NCBI GenBank assembly: GCA_009840135.1 | Contig: VXOH01000051.1 | Location: 1-49,458 of the forward strand | From: Chloroflexota bacterium | GTDB lineage: Bacteria > Chloroflexota > Dehalococcoidia > Lucifugimonadales > UBA3495 | Length of the DNA: 49,458 bases | Direction of reading: 5' to 3' | Shown: positions 1 to 7,642 of the stretch, one piece after another | How the letters are laid out: every line of letters starts with the position of its first letter | Position numbering within the stretch: the first letter of the stretch is position 1 | The notes under the pieces: generated by a model | Told to the model about the DNA's origin: nothing | The model's input: the letters and a program-made list of their open reading frames with translations, nothing else | Database searches by the model: none | Position numbers and translations under genes: made by a program

Positions 1-30
1 GCCACCCTTGACTCATAACACGGTATCTAA

Positions 31-53
31 CCTTCCCCCGTCAAGGGGGAAGG
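31..53. repeat. Hairpin fragment of the C-rich/G-rich dispersed repeat
   Basis: A 9-bp perfect inverted repeat, CCTTCCCCC then GTCAA then GGGGGAAGG. The same stem opens the longer elements at 2864-3025, 21406-21539 and 49305-49445, so this is probably a truncated relic of that family. No T-tract follows, so it is not a convincing terminator. Confidence 0.6.
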
Positions 54-113
54 GACAATCGAAACACCCTGGTGAACGCCCAGGGCAACCTTTCCGTGAA
101 TCGCATCAGCAGG

Positions 114-148
114 TATAATCTCACTCACAAATCAAGCCAATCAAGGAG
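114..148 (+). promoter_or_regulatory. Promoter -10 box and RBS of the sulfurtransferase gene
   Basis: TATAAT lies at 114-119, preceded by AGG. The -35 region (about 91-96, TTTCCG) is weak. A Shine-Dalgarno AAGGAG at 143-148 sits 8 bases before the ATG at 157. The spacing implies a leader of about 30 bases. Confidence 0.6.
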
Positions 149-156
149 TAAGAAAA

Positions 157-1002
157 ATGGCAGATTACGCCCATCCAGAATCTCTGGTGAGCACCGACTG
201 GGTAGCCGAACACGGCAGCGACGCCAATGTACGCCTCATTGAGGTGGACGTGGACACCGCCGCCTACGAGCAGGGCCACATCGCCGGGGCCGTGGGCTGG
301 AACTGGCAGAGCCAGTTGCAGCAGTCAGTCCGGCGCGACGTAGTGAGCAAGGCGGAAATGGAACAACTGCTCGGCGGCGCCGGAGTCGGCAACGACACCA
401 CCATCGTCCTCTACGGTGACAACAACAACTGGTTCGCCGCCTGGGCCTTCTGGCAGATCCGCTACTATGGCCACGGCGATGTCAAGCTGATGAACGGCGG
501 CCGGGCCAAGTGGGAAGCCGAGGGCCGTCCCATGACCACCGACGTACCCGATCACGCAGCCGCCAGCTACACGGCCAAGGACCCGGACGAAAACATCCGC
601 GCCTATCGGGACCAGGTGCTGGCCGGCGTGGGCAGCGGCAGCATCTCGCTGGTGGACGTCCGTTCCCCTGCCGAGTTCAGCGGCGAACTGCTGGCTCCGG
701 CCAACCTGCCCCAGGAAGGCTCCCAGCGAGGCGGACACATCCCCGGCGCCGCCAACATACCCTGGGCCCAGGCCGCCAACGAGGACGGAACCTTCAAGTC
801 TGCCGACGAGCTGGCCGCTCTGTATGGAGGCCAGGGCATAGACGGCAGCAGGGACACCGTAGCCTACTGCCGTATCGGCGAGCGCTCCTCTCACACCTGG
901 TTCGTGCTGACCCAGCTGCTCGGCTACGAAAACGTCCGCAACTATGACGGCTCATGGACCGAGTGGGGCAGCATAGTAGGCGCGCCCATAGAGAAGCCGT
1001 AA
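157..1002 (+). CDS. Sulfurtransferase with two rhodanese domains
   Basis: The 281-residue protein has the length and layout of thiosulfate/3-mercaptopyruvate sulfurtransferases: an inactive N-terminal rhodanese domain (about residues 10-130) and a catalytic C-terminal one (about 150-275). The active-site loop reads CRIGERSSH with the persulfide-forming cysteine near residue 238. This loop is the form found in actinobacterial CysA-type enzymes, so thiosulfate is a likely donor and cyanide or a cellular thiol a possible acceptor. There is no signal peptide, so it should be cytoplasmic. AAGGAG 8 bases upstream supports the start. It stands alone with its own promoter, and no sulfur operon is visible around it. 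Confidence 0.9.
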   Translation: MADYAHPESLVSTDWVAEHGSDANVRLIEVDVDTAAYEQGHIAGAVGWNWQSQLQQSVRRDVVSKAEMEQLLGGAGVGNDTTIVLYGDNNNWFAAWAFWQIRYYGHGDVKLMNGGRAKWEAEGRPMTTDVPDHAAASYTAKDPDENIRAYRDQVLAGVGSGSISLVDVRSPAEFSGELLAPANLPQEGSQRGGHIPGAANIPWAQAANEDGTFKSADELAALYGGQGIDGSRDTVAYCRIGERSSHTWFVLTQLLGYENVRNYDGSWTEWGSIVGAPIEKP

Positions 1003-1103
1003 TGAAGTGGAGAATGTAACCCTGTGCTCCGGGACAGGGGACGGGATCGAGGACGTTTCCCCTGTGTTAAACTAACCCCAGCAATCATTCAGGAGGTACC
1101 ACC

Positions 1104-1571
1104 ATGGCACGTATAAATCGGCTGCAGCACATAGTCCTCAACTGCATGGACGTTGACGCTTCCATAGACTTTTACACGAAGGTTCTGGGCATGGAAATCG
1201 TCAGCCACAACCCAGAGCGTAACATGGCTTTTCTCTCCTTCGGCAAGGAGCACCATGACATCGCTCTTTTCCCCTTCCGGGAGCCGGCGGAACGGCTGGA
1301 GAAGAACCACCTCGGCCTGAACCACATTGCCCTGGAAATCGAGGGCGGCGAGGAGGAGTTGAAGGAGTATTACCAGCAGCTAAAGGCCCACAACGTGGAG
1401 ATTGACGGCACCATGGACCACGTTATGAGCCAGAGCATCTACTTCTTCGACCCCGACGGCAACCGCATCGAAATTTTTGCCGACATGCTTCACGACGAGG
1501 CCAAGGAGTGGCTCCACCAGAACGGCGGCGTAGCCAAGCCCCTGGTCCTGGAGGAAGTGACAGCGGACTAA
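1104..1571 (+). CDS. VOC-family (glyoxalase/dioxygenase fold) protein
   Basis: This 155-residue protein is a single vicinal-oxygen-chelate unit made of two beta-alpha-beta-beta-beta modules. The first begins with LQHIVLNCMDVDASIDFYTKVLGM and the second with LNHIALEI, and it closes with FFDPDGNRIEIFAD, where the last Glu is the usual metal ligand. Histidines at the start of each module and the terminal Glu fit the common H-H-E metal site. The family includes glyoxalase I, extradiol dioxygenases and fosfomycin resistance proteins, and the substrate cannot be told. AGGAGG precedes the ATG by 8 bases. Two other VOC genes occur in the window (15443 and 29603), and they are not close copies. Confidence 0.85.
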   Translation: MARINRLQHIVLNCMDVDASIDFYTKVLGMEIVSHNPERNMAFLSFGKEHHDIALFPFREPAERLEKNHLGLNHIALEIEGGEEELKEYYQQLKAHNVEIDGTMDHVMSQSIYFFDPDGNRIEIFADMLHDEAKEWLHQNGGVAKPLVLEEVTAD

Positions 1572-1602
1572 CTAAACTTTCGAAGCCAGCCAAAGCCAAA
1601 AC

Positions 1603-1629
1603 GTAGGGGCAGACCTGTGTGTCTGCCCC
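1603..1629. repeat. GTAGGGGC-type dispersed hairpin
   Basis: GTAGGGGCAGAC, a six-base loop, then GTCTGCCCC. The stem is 9 bp. It shares the GTAGGGGC opening with the palindromes at 5161-5188 and 9035-9062. It could also act as a weak terminator for the VOC gene ending at 1571, but no T-run follows. Confidence 0.6.
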
Positions 1630-1676
1630 CTGAAGTTTGCCTTTCCAGTTTGCTAGGAAACGGATATGGATTAACC

Positions 1677-1703
1677 CGTCGTTCCTGCGAAGGCAGGAAC
1701 CTC
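1677..1703 (+). repeat. REP-like palindrome, copy flanking the GIY-YIG gene
   Basis: CCGTC followed by GTTCCTGC-GAAG-GCAGGAAC and CTC. The 8-bp stem and four-base loop recur in inverted orientation at 2088-2117, on the other side of the GIY-YIG gene. A GC-richer version is found at 5109-5136, 7477-7502 and 21579-21604. Confidence 0.8.
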
Positions 1704-1745
1704 AACTCTCGGAGATTCAGGTGTGTCCATTCCGTATGCAACTCG

Positions 1746-2036
1746 TTAATTGCACAGCTGATAATACAATTCGTTCCAGTGGGGGTTCATCTCTTCAATT
1801 AAGCGAATCTTCCAGCTCCTCTTCCATCTTTTTATGCGTTTCTCTCGGATTAAGGCACTTTCCATAGTTTCATGTAATTCAAACCACACCAGGCGATGGA
1901 TTATATATCGGGAAGTATGTCCTTTAGCCAGGTCTTCCTTGTGCTGCCAAATCCGCTGTACTGGATTGGAAGTGACGCCAGTGTAAATGGCGCCGTCCGT
2001 TCGACTCGCCATGATGTAAACGCATGGAACTAGCAT
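1746..2036 (-). CDS. Small GIY-YIG nuclease-family protein
   Basis: This 96-residue single-domain protein has the GIY-YIG core: VYIMASRTDGAIYTGVT supplies the two signature strands (degenerate Y-I ... Y-T-G), Arg in PVQRIWQHK the catalytic arginine, and RLVWFELHE followed by REKRIKRWKRSWKIRLIEE the glutamate-bearing helix. NPHWNELY near the end is typical of the short stand-alone members. The biochemical role of such stand-alone proteins is poorly known; DNA hairpin or flap cleavage is an inference from the fold. The gene is framed by palindromes at 1677-1703 and 2088-2117 in inverted orientation, which suggests a mobile or formerly mobile cassette. Its coding sequence is less GC-rich than the neighbours. 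Confidence 0.85.
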   Translation of the reverse strand: MLVPCVYIMASRTDGAIYTGVTSNPVQRIWQHKEDLAKGHTSRYIIHRLVWFELHETMESALIREKRIKRWKRSWKIRLIEEMNPHWNELYYQLCN

Positions 2037-2087
2037 ATGCTGGAGGTGGAACTTGCCTGACCAAGTACGGTATCAAGTGGGCAGGGC

Positions 2088-2117
2088 CAAGGTTCCTGCC
2101 TTCGCAGGAACGACGGA
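2088..2117 (-). repeat. REP-like palindrome, second copy flanking the GIY-YIG gene
   Basis: Reverse-complement copy of the 1677-1703 element: the stem GTTCCTGC-CTTC-GCAGGAAC lies at 2092-2111, followed by GACGG. Read on the minus strand it gives the same CCGTCGTTCCTGCGAAGG order as the first copy, so the two form a long-range inverted pair around the nuclease gene. Confidence 0.8.
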
Positions 2118-2156
2118 TCACCAATTCTCTGAGTCACTTTCCGACCTCCACTTCCC

Positions 2157-2648
2157 CTACCCCCGCGCCTCCCTCACGCACTCTTCCAGCAAGTCCAGGG
2201 CAGCCCTGGCGAAAACCCACATATTTGCTTCCCGGTCGTCGTCTCCCGTCTCAACGGTGATTACCTTCTCCACTGGCCCCGACACCGCGATGCAGGCGTG
2301 TCCCGCCGAATCGCCGTAGCTGTTGCCCGTAGGTCCGCTGGCCCCCGTCTCACTGACCGACCACGTAGTCCCCAGCCGCTCCCGGATGGTGCGGGCGTTG
2401 AGTTGGGCGTAGGGTTCGCTGCTGGCCCGGATGCCCTCCATGGCCGATTCCGGCACTCCCAACAGGCCCTGTTGCCCCGCGCGGGTATAAACCACCGAGC
2501 CCCCCACGTAATAGGCCGAGGCTCCGGGCACCGCCACCAGCGTCGCGGATATCAGCCCCCCGCAGCTTGATTCGGAAACGGACAGGGACTCCCCTGTTTC
2601 CTTCAGCAGGGCTCCAACGGACTCGGATACAGATGTCAGATCAGGCAT
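2157..2648 (-). CDS. CinA-family nicotinamide-nucleotide amidohydrolase (PncC-like)
   Basis: The 163-residue protein matches the C-terminal amidase domain of CinA, found alone as PncC/YgaD. LSVSESSCGGLISATLVAVPGASAYYVGGSVVYT is the family hallmark, with SESxxGG carrying the catalytic serine, and SVSETGASGP the second conserved block. The known reaction deamidates nicotinamide mononucleotide to nicotinate mononucleotide in pyridine-nucleotide recycling. I place the start at 2648 because GGAGAG lies just upstream and the product then begins like its relatives; a reading frame continues upstream but would overlap the small membrane gene. It is followed closely by no other minus-strand gene and is probably co-transcribed with the 2660-2833 gene. 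Confidence 0.85.
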   Translation of the reverse strand: MPDLTSVSESVGALLKETGESLSVSESSCGGLISATLVAVPGASAYYVGGSVVYTRAGQQGLLGVPESAMEGIRASSEPYAQLNARTIRERLGTTWSVSETGASGPTGNSYGDSAGHACIAVSGPVEKVITVETGDDDREANMWVFARAALDLLEECVREARG

Positions 2649-2659
2649 GGCTCTCTCCT

Positions 2660-2833
2660 TCAGTCTCGAAAAGTCTTCTTGAACCGCAGCAGGAATATGA
2701 CCACCAGGGCGACTATCAATGCCACCAGCACGGTGGCCCCGGGGATACGGCCCGGCATAAAGGACTGGACCAGCACAAAGACCACTATGCCCAGGATCGG
2801 CAGCCCCAGCCAAAGCGCGTGATTCAGGTGCAT
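2660..2833 (-). CDS. Small two-segment membrane protein
   Basis: The 57-residue product has two hydrophobic segments, about residues 7-25 (LWLGLPILGIVVFVLVQSF) and 34-52 (VLVALIVALVVIFLLRF), and ends in a basic tail, RFKKTFRD. GGAGG on the minus strand about 4 bases before the ATG at 2833 favours this start. The longer upstream frame reads into the dispersed repeat at 2864-3025 and is rejected. It lies 11 bases before the CinA-like gene, so the two are probably co-transcribed. No family is recognised. Confidence 0.6.
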   Translation of the reverse strand: MHLNHALWLGLPILGIVVFVLVQSFMPGRIPGATVLVALIVALVVIFLLRFKKTFRD

Positions 2834-2863
2834 TGGGCCTCCGTCCATTCGAGGATTGTTGGG

Positions 2864-3025
2864 TAAGGTTTGAATAAGGCCCTCCCCCCTTGATGAGGGC
2901 GGAATCCGCCTGAGGCGGACCTGTGGCGGTAAGGTTGGGATGGGGTGGATAGCTTGCAAACTACCATTTTCCCCTTACCCTAACCCTCTCCCGCCAGGGT
3001 AGAGGGCGTATTCTCAGACTGTCCC
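2864..3025. repeat. MITE-like element, family A (copy 1)
   Basis: About 160 bp between the small membrane gene and the dehydrogenase. It starts TAAGGTTTGAATAAGGCCC and ends in the imperfect reverse complement of that (GGGCGTATTCTCAGACTGTC). It shares the internal phrase GGATAGCTTG and the CCCTAACCCTCTCCC tract with the copies at 21406 and 49305. This copy carries an extra internal hairpin with GGCGGA/TCCGCC. No coding capacity. Confidence 0.7.
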
Positions 3026-3036
3026 CAACTTTTAAC

Positions 3037-4077
3037 TCAAAGGGTTGGGGCCAGAATAACCTTTCCCAGGGGCTCGTTGCTGTCAACCAGTCGGTGCGCC
3101 GCCACCGCTTCCGACAGGGGCATGGTCCTGTCAATCAAGACCTGGAATTCCCCGCTGGCGGTTAAAGCCAGGGACTCTTCCAGCTCGGCCCGGCCCTCCG
3201 CTCCCAGGCCGCTCATAACCTGCAAACGGCGCTGGTACAGCTTCTTAAGGTCAAGGGTCACCATACCGCCGCCGTGGGCCCCTACCGTTACCAGCCGCCC
3301 GCCCCGGGCCATGCTGTTGAAGGCTCCGTCCCACTGGACAGGATCGCCGATATTCTCGAACACCGCGTCCACGCCCCTGCCCTCGGTTATGCGCATAACT
3401 TCGGTCTCCAGGTCGTCCCGCCGGTAATTGACTCCGTGCTGCGCTCCCAGCGACCGGCCCACGGCAACCCGCTCGTCAGCTCCCGCTCCGGCGATGATGT
3501 TGGCCCCAATATTCCTGGCCACCTGGACGATGCAACTTCCCAGGCCACCGGCCGCGCCCATTACCAGGGCCCAGTCGCCGGCCTGCAGGTTGGTCAGGCG
3601 CGTCTGGGCGATGGCCAGCGGGAAGTGCCGCGCCACCACCGTAGCCTCTCCATAGGAAAGTCCGTCGGGTATGGTAACGCAGTTGGAGGCCGGCACTTTG
3701 ACGTATTCGGCATAACCTCCCCACAGGTGAATCCCCAGCATCCTGCGGTTATTGCACTGAAAATTGGTGCCCGACGCACAGGGATCGCAGTCGCCACAAT
3801 GTATCCCCTGCGAGATGGCCACGCGCTCGCCCACCTGCAGGGAGTCAACCCGGCCGCCCAGTTCAACCACCTCTCCGGCCGGGTCGTTGCCCAGCACCAA
3901 CGGCAGGATGGCCCCATAACCGCCACCGTCCTGCCTTACTTGCAGGTCCAGCGTCCGGTTTACCGAAACGGAGTGGACCCTGACCACCACCTCGCCCGGC
4001 CCCGGCTGAGGCGTGGGAGCGTCTTCCCACTGCATCACCTCGGGCTCCCCGAACCTGTGGATCACCATCGCCTTCAA
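3037..4077 (-). CDS. Zinc-dependent alcohol dehydrogenase / quinone reductase family (MDR)
   Basis: This 346-residue medium-chain dehydrogenase/reductase has a GroES-like N-terminal domain and a Rossmann domain with GAAGGLGS near residue 175. CGDCDPCASGTNFQC (about residues 95-110) supplies the four structural-zinc cysteines. Such enzymes oxidise alcohols or reduce enones with NAD(P)(H), and the substrate is unknown. The start is TTG at 4077, preceded by GGGAG 6-7 bases upstream; an ATG three codons later is the alternative. The gene stands alone between a repeat element and small unknown genes. Confidence 0.88.
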   Translation of the reverse strand: MKAMVIHRFGEPEVMQWEDAPTPQPGPGEVVVRVHSVSVNRTLDLQVRQDGGGYGAILPLVLGNDPAGEVVELGGRVDSLQVGERVAISQGIHCGDCDPCASGTNFQCNNRRMLGIHLWGGYAEYVKVPASNCVTIPDGLSYGEATVVARHFPLAIAQTRLTNLQAGDWALVMGAAGGLGSCIVQVARNIGANIIAGAGADERVAVGRSLGAQHGVNYRRDDLETEVMRITEGRGVDAVFENIGDPVQWDGAFNSMARGGRLVTVGAHGGGMVTLDLKKLYQRRLQVMSGLGAEGRAELEESLALTASGEFQVLIDRTMPLSEAVAAHRLVDSNEPLGKVILAPTL

Positions 4078-4198
4078 TTCAATCTCCCGCTTCGACCAGG
4101 TTGGTGGTCCGACGTCTGCGGCAGGCGCAGGGCCCCTGCACCCACCCGTGCTTAGGCTTGCCTGTTGAGGGTCAAAGTAACAACGGGTTGGTGGGCGC

Positions 4199-4453
4199 TC
4201 ATCGCCGCCCCGGAATTACGGCTGCCGCCACCACGGGCATTACCGCGAAAACTCCTATCGCCGCCAGCCGCGCATAAACCCCGCCAAAGACCGTACTCAC
4301 CGCCCAGACTACTCCAAAAGCGATAATACCTATCAGAAGCCCGACAAGGATGACCCAATTGGGTTCCCGGCCTTTGCGGATGGCCAACTGGCGCGCACCG
4401 AAATAGCTTCCGGCAAACAAAATGAAAAGAACAATGGCAGCAGGTAAAATCAA
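4199..4453 (-). CDS. Small membrane protein, three predicted segments
   Basis: The 84-residue product has hydrophobic stretches at about residues 2-19, 33-55 and 60-79, joined by a basic loop, RQLAIRKGREPNW. It appears to begin at a TTG (4453) with GAGG 7 bases upstream. The stop lies about 120 bases upstream of the dehydrogenase start, so the two may be co-transcribed. No family is recognised, and the call rests on coding-like composition and a clear membrane topology. Confidence 0.5.
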   Translation of the reverse strand: MILPAAIVLFILFAGSYFGARQLAIRKGREPNWVILVGLLIGIIAFGVVWAVSTVFGGVYARLAAIGVFAVMPVVAAAVIPGRR

Positions 4454-4528
4454 GGCTCTGCCTCGGCACCGGTTAAATGGGCTCCGACGGCAGTACGAAG
4501 AAGCCTCTTGCCACCGGTATCCGGAATC

Positions 4529-5026
4529 TTATCCTTCTTCCTTGAACCGCACCATAAAACTGGCCTCTCCCAGGGGAGTGCCATCCAGCAATATGGCTGC
4601 CACATGGGTTCCGGCCCGCTGCACCGGTATGCGAAATGTCTTTATCCAGCGCTGGAAAAGGATGCCCTCTTCCCACTCTATGGCCTGGGGCGGAGGGGTA
4701 TCCAGGGGTATGCCGGGGGCCTTGATAGCCACCATCAGGTGATGATTGCCCGGGGTCGCCCCCGCAATGCAAAAAGCCAGGTTTACGTCCACCTGGGCCA
4801 GGAAGGGAGTGTTGGGCCCGGGCGGTTCCGCCGGCTCCGGCAGTTCTACCAGGTCAATTACTCCCTTGAAGGTAAGTTCGTCGTCCGAGTCGGACTCCGT
4901 GTCGCGACAGAAGAGTGCGTATTTCAGGTACGGCTGTGCTGGGCTGCTAGTCAACCGGAATTCTCCTTGCGACGGACGCCGGAAGACTGTTCTTACCCGC
5001 CGGCTGTCCGATATGGAACGGCTCAT
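4529..5026 (-). CDS. DUF6941-like beta-rich protein of unknown function
   Basis: The product is 165 residues if the ATG at 5026 is used. No good ribosome site precedes it, and the conserved part only begins near residue 33 (YLKYALFCRDTES), so a later non-ATG start is possible. The order 'LKYALFCRD ... LTFKGVID ... PF ... GNHHLMVAIKAPG ... G THVAAILLDG ... SFMVRF' resembles the layout of the DUF6941 family, also seen in the gene at 36261. The two proteins share the pattern but little sequence. The family has no known function. There is no signal peptide or membrane segment. Confidence 0.55.
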   Translation of the reverse strand: MSRSISDSRRVRTVFRRPSQGEFRLTSSPAQPYLKYALFCRDTESDSDDELTFKGVIDLVELPEPAEPPGPNTPFLAQVDVNLAFCIAGATPGNHHLMVAIKAPGIPLDTPPPQAIEWEEGILFQRWIKTFRIPVQRAGTHVAAILLDGTPLGEASFMVRFKEEG

Positions 5027-5108
5027 TCTAGCACTTTACCCATTGCCCACCCAAGCCCGACGCCGCCTGGTAACAGTTCAGAGTTGGTGTGCTACCAGAC
5101 TTGAAAAT

Positions 5109-5136
5109 CCGTCGTTCCCGCGCAGGCGGGAACCTC
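5109..5136 (+). repeat. REP-like palindrome, GC-rich version
   Basis: CCGTC then GTTCCCGC-GCAG-GCGGGAAC (5114-5133) then CTCG. Same architecture as 1677-1703, with compensating changes in both stem arms. It lies in the 330-base gap between divergent genes at 5026 and 5357, together with the palindrome at 5161. Confidence 0.8.
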
Positions 5137-5160
5137 GAACCTGTGCAAATCGTGGGGTGG

Positions 5161-5188
5161 GTAGGGGCGCATGGCCATGCGCCCCTAC
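5161..5188. repeat. Perfect 28-bp palindrome (GTAGGGGCGC family)
   Basis: Arms GTAGGGGCGC and GCGCCCCTAC enclose the centre ATGGCCAT. All 28 bases are self-complementary. The arms are identical to those at 9035-9062, but the palindromic central octamer differs. Confidence 0.85.
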
Positions 5189-5356
5189 GATGTCGAGGGT
5201 ATGACGGGTGTAGAGGCAGGTAATTCCCTCAATTCTAACCAGTTACCCGCCTGGTACCACTCCAGAGCATCACCAAAACTTGCCGGCGGCAACCGACCGA
5301 AGTAGGATAGCGGCTACCATTCCATTATATTCACCATACGGGCAGGAAGGAACGCC

Positions 5357-5740
5357 ATGCGCAGCAGGCAGGTCGGCGACACCATCAACATAGGCTGGCC
5401 CGACTTTGGCCGACCGGAGCAGTCTTTTACCATAGTGGACCTGGACCAGCTGGGGCAGGTGTTCCGCGTGCGGGTCACCGATGGCGAGCGGCAGGGCGGC
5501 TTTTTGGTCATATACGACTGTCCCGACGTTGTTCTGGAACAACTGGCCGAACAGGCCACCGACGCCGTGGGGTTTAAGGTGATTCTTTCCAGCCTTCGCT
5601 GCAGCGTGGACGGGGACGTGCTGCGCAGCTTCGACTACGAATGGTATCCCACCCCGGAATACGCCGAGCGGCCCCGCCGCCTGGCCCACGCCCTGGCCGA
5701 CCTGCTGGCCGCCATGCGGGGCAACCGGGGACGCGAATGA
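5357..5740 (+). CDS. Conserved-looking protein of unknown function
   Basis: The 127-residue soluble protein has beta-rich composition. It opens with GDTINIGWPDFG, has a central hydrophobic strand block (QGGFLVIYDCPDVVLEQL), and ends in a basic helical tail (LAHALADLLAAMRGNRGRE). TATATT at about 5320 and AGGAAGGA just before the ATG support expression. No family is recognised. It converges with the MFS gene that ends at 5762, 21 bases away. Confidence 0.6.
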   Translation: MRSRQVGDTINIGWPDFGRPEQSFTIVDLDQLGQVFRVRVTDGERQGGFLVIYDCPDVVLEQLAEQATDAVGFKVILSSLRCSVDGDVLRSFDYEWYPTPEYAERPRRLAHALADLLAAMRGNRGRE

Positions 5741-5761
5741 GCGCTATTTTCGGCTGCAATA

Positions 5762-7054
5762 TTAGCGAGATGAAAGGTTGCGACTCCGTCCGGTGAGGCG
5801 GACAGCCCACATAATAAACACCGATGCGGTGGTCAACACGGCGGAAATCAGAAAAGCCAAGAAGTAGTCTCCCTGCAGGTCGAAGAGAAGCCCCGCCAGA
5901 ATGGGCCCAAGCCCAATCCCTATGCCTCTGCCTACTTCCATCATTCCCATTACCCTCCCCAGCATACGGGGCGGATACAGGTCTGCGGCCTTGGCTCCAA
6001 TCAGCAGGCCGCTGATACCATCGCTGAAACCGTTCAGGGCCACGAACAACACCAGCACCCACTCTGTGCCGCCTTCACCGAAAAAGAGCACCAGTACCAC
6101 GGCGGCCACCGACATTGTCATTCCGGTGGTATAGACTATCTCTCTCCCAAAGATGTCGGACAGAAGACCGGTTGCGGGGCGCCCGCCGATACCCAGCAAG
6201 CCGGCTATTCCAATGGCCAGTGCCGCCTGAATTTCCCCGTAGCCTGCCAGGAACAGGAAGGCCAGGATATGGACCATTATCATGTGGTTGCCCACGGAAT
6301 TGACGGCCCGCGCGCTCAGCAGGAGCCACACTGCCGGTTCCCGTAGGACCTCACCTACTGAAGACAGGGAGGTTGCTTCATCCTCAGACGTGGTTTCCGC
6401 GGGTACACTCTGGGAGCTCGCCTCCTCTGGAGAGTAGGGGATGGCAGGTTTATCAACTTGCCAGTCTTCGGGCGGCCTTTTTTGGAAGAGCAGGTTGGGA
6501 ACGGCGACCAGAATGAAGAATACGACGCCGAAAATCCTGAAAGCCCACTGCCACCCGATTGTCGAAACGATTAGCTGGGCCAGGGGGACCACAATGGCCT
6601 GGCCAGCAGGGTTGCCCGCATCGGCCATTCCCAGCGCAACACCCCTGCTCCTGGGAAACCAGGGCGCCAGTGTGGCTGTGGCCGAAAAAGAGGAAATGCC
6701 TACCTGACCAACGGTGGCTATCACACTGTAAAAAATGAACAATTGCCAGACTTCGCTGACCATGCTGCTCGCCAGCCATCCGGCCAGGATGAAGCAACCG
6801 GCAACGGGAAACAACACCCGGGGGCCGAAGCGGTCGAGCATCATGCCAAGGAGTGGGGCGACGAAGGCCCCAAACAGGCCGGAGGCTGAGAACACGGCGG
6901 CCGTCAGGGCTACACTGCTTTGAAAGTGGTCCCGCAAGGCGACCAGGAACACGCTCTGGACGTTCTTGGAACCACCCTCAACTGTGAGGTTGGAAAAGGA
7001 CAGGACGAATATCACCCAGCCATAGTGGAGCCTGCGTTTAACGGCGGTCAGCAA
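5762..7054 (-). CDS. Major facilitator superfamily transporter
   Basis: The 430-residue protein has about twelve hydrophobic segments in two six-helix halves separated by a charged loop (about residues 205-235, rich in Glu and Ser). The motif GMMLDRFGPRVLFP between helices 2 and 3 is the MFS motif A, and GLLSDIFGRE is its counterpart in the second half. Similar carriers include monocarboxylate and oxalate/formate-type exchangers, and the substrate cannot be told. The start is TTG at 7054, with AGGTG about 4 bases upstream. The surroundings are unrelated genes, so it is probably monocistronic. Confidence 0.88.
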   Translation of the reverse strand: MLTAVKRRLHYGWVIFVLSFSNLTVEGGSKNVQSVFLVALRDHFQSSVALTAAVFSASGLFGAFVAPLLGMMLDRFGPRVLFPVAGCFILAGWLASSMVSEVWQLFIFYSVIATVGQVGISSFSATATLAPWFPRSRGVALGMADAGNPAGQAIVVPLAQLIVSTIGWQWAFRIFGVVFFILVAVPNLLFQKRPPEDWQVDKPAIPYSPEEASSQSVPAETTSEDEATSLSSVGEVLREPAVWLLLSARAVNSVGNHMIMVHILAFLFLAGYGEIQAALAIGIAGLLGIGGRPATGLLSDIFGREIVYTTGMTMSVAAVVLVLFFGEGGTEWVLVLFVALNGFSDGISGLLIGAKAADLYPPRMLGRVMGMMEVGRGIGIGLGPILAGLLFDLQGDYFLAFLISAVLTTASVFIMWAVRLTGRSRNLSSR

Positions 7055-7642
7055 GAGTCACCTGGGCCCCTGGTCATATCTGCATGGAGTGCTCCAGCCC
7101 TTTCAGGGTTTGAAACCCCCAAAGCGCCTCACGTGGAACGCCGGTTGCTTTCGCCGGCGCTAAAGAAAGGGAGCGGCCTGCCCATGCCAACGGGGATGTT
7201 GCCTTCGGTCTGGAGCATAACCTAAATTGGAAATTCTTGAAATGCCTTTGGCCATAACATGTCAAAATGCTTGACGATTCCGTTAACCATCAAATAGGAA
7301 AACATTACGAAACCTTGCCCTGATTATTGCCGAAACATGACCCTTCAGTTAGACTACCGAGCGGTGCAGATACTTGGCTGAGTCCGTTTCGTTTCAATAC
7401 TGAAATGCCGCGCTGAAAGTCCCATCGGCACGACCGGTAGTTGATAGCTATTGAAGTGATGGGTCGGGATTTAACCGTCGTTCCCGCGCAGGCGGGAACC
7501 TCGCGAGACTTCTTGATCTTTGGTCCAGGCTGGAAAGGCGAAACACCGTTGCCACCCATCTTTTTAAAGCGAATGGTCCACCAGGGGCGCCTTTAATCTC
7601 CTGTCCCAAAACCATGCCATCAGGTTCATGGAGGCCACACCA
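7055..7642. other. Non-coding gap of 588 bases with one REP-like palindrome
   Basis: No frame here looks coding. It contains CAGGGTTTGAAACCCCC at 7108-7124, a hairpin similar to the core at 31862-31882, and a REP-like palindrome at 7477-7502. TTGACA occurs on the minus strand near 7264-7269, but no good -10 follows for the MFS gene. Confidence 0.5.
7477..7502 (+). repeat. REP-like palindrome, GC-rich version
   Basis: GTTCCCGC-GCAG-GCGGGAAC at 7480-7499 with CGTC before and CTCG after. The core is identical to that at 5109-5136 and in the same orientation. Confidence 0.8.

Noticed and set aside
2834-2959. An extended N-terminus for the small membrane protein at 2660
   Set aside because: The added residues are encoded by the MITE-like element at 2864-3025, and GGAGG before the ATG at 2833 marks a better start.
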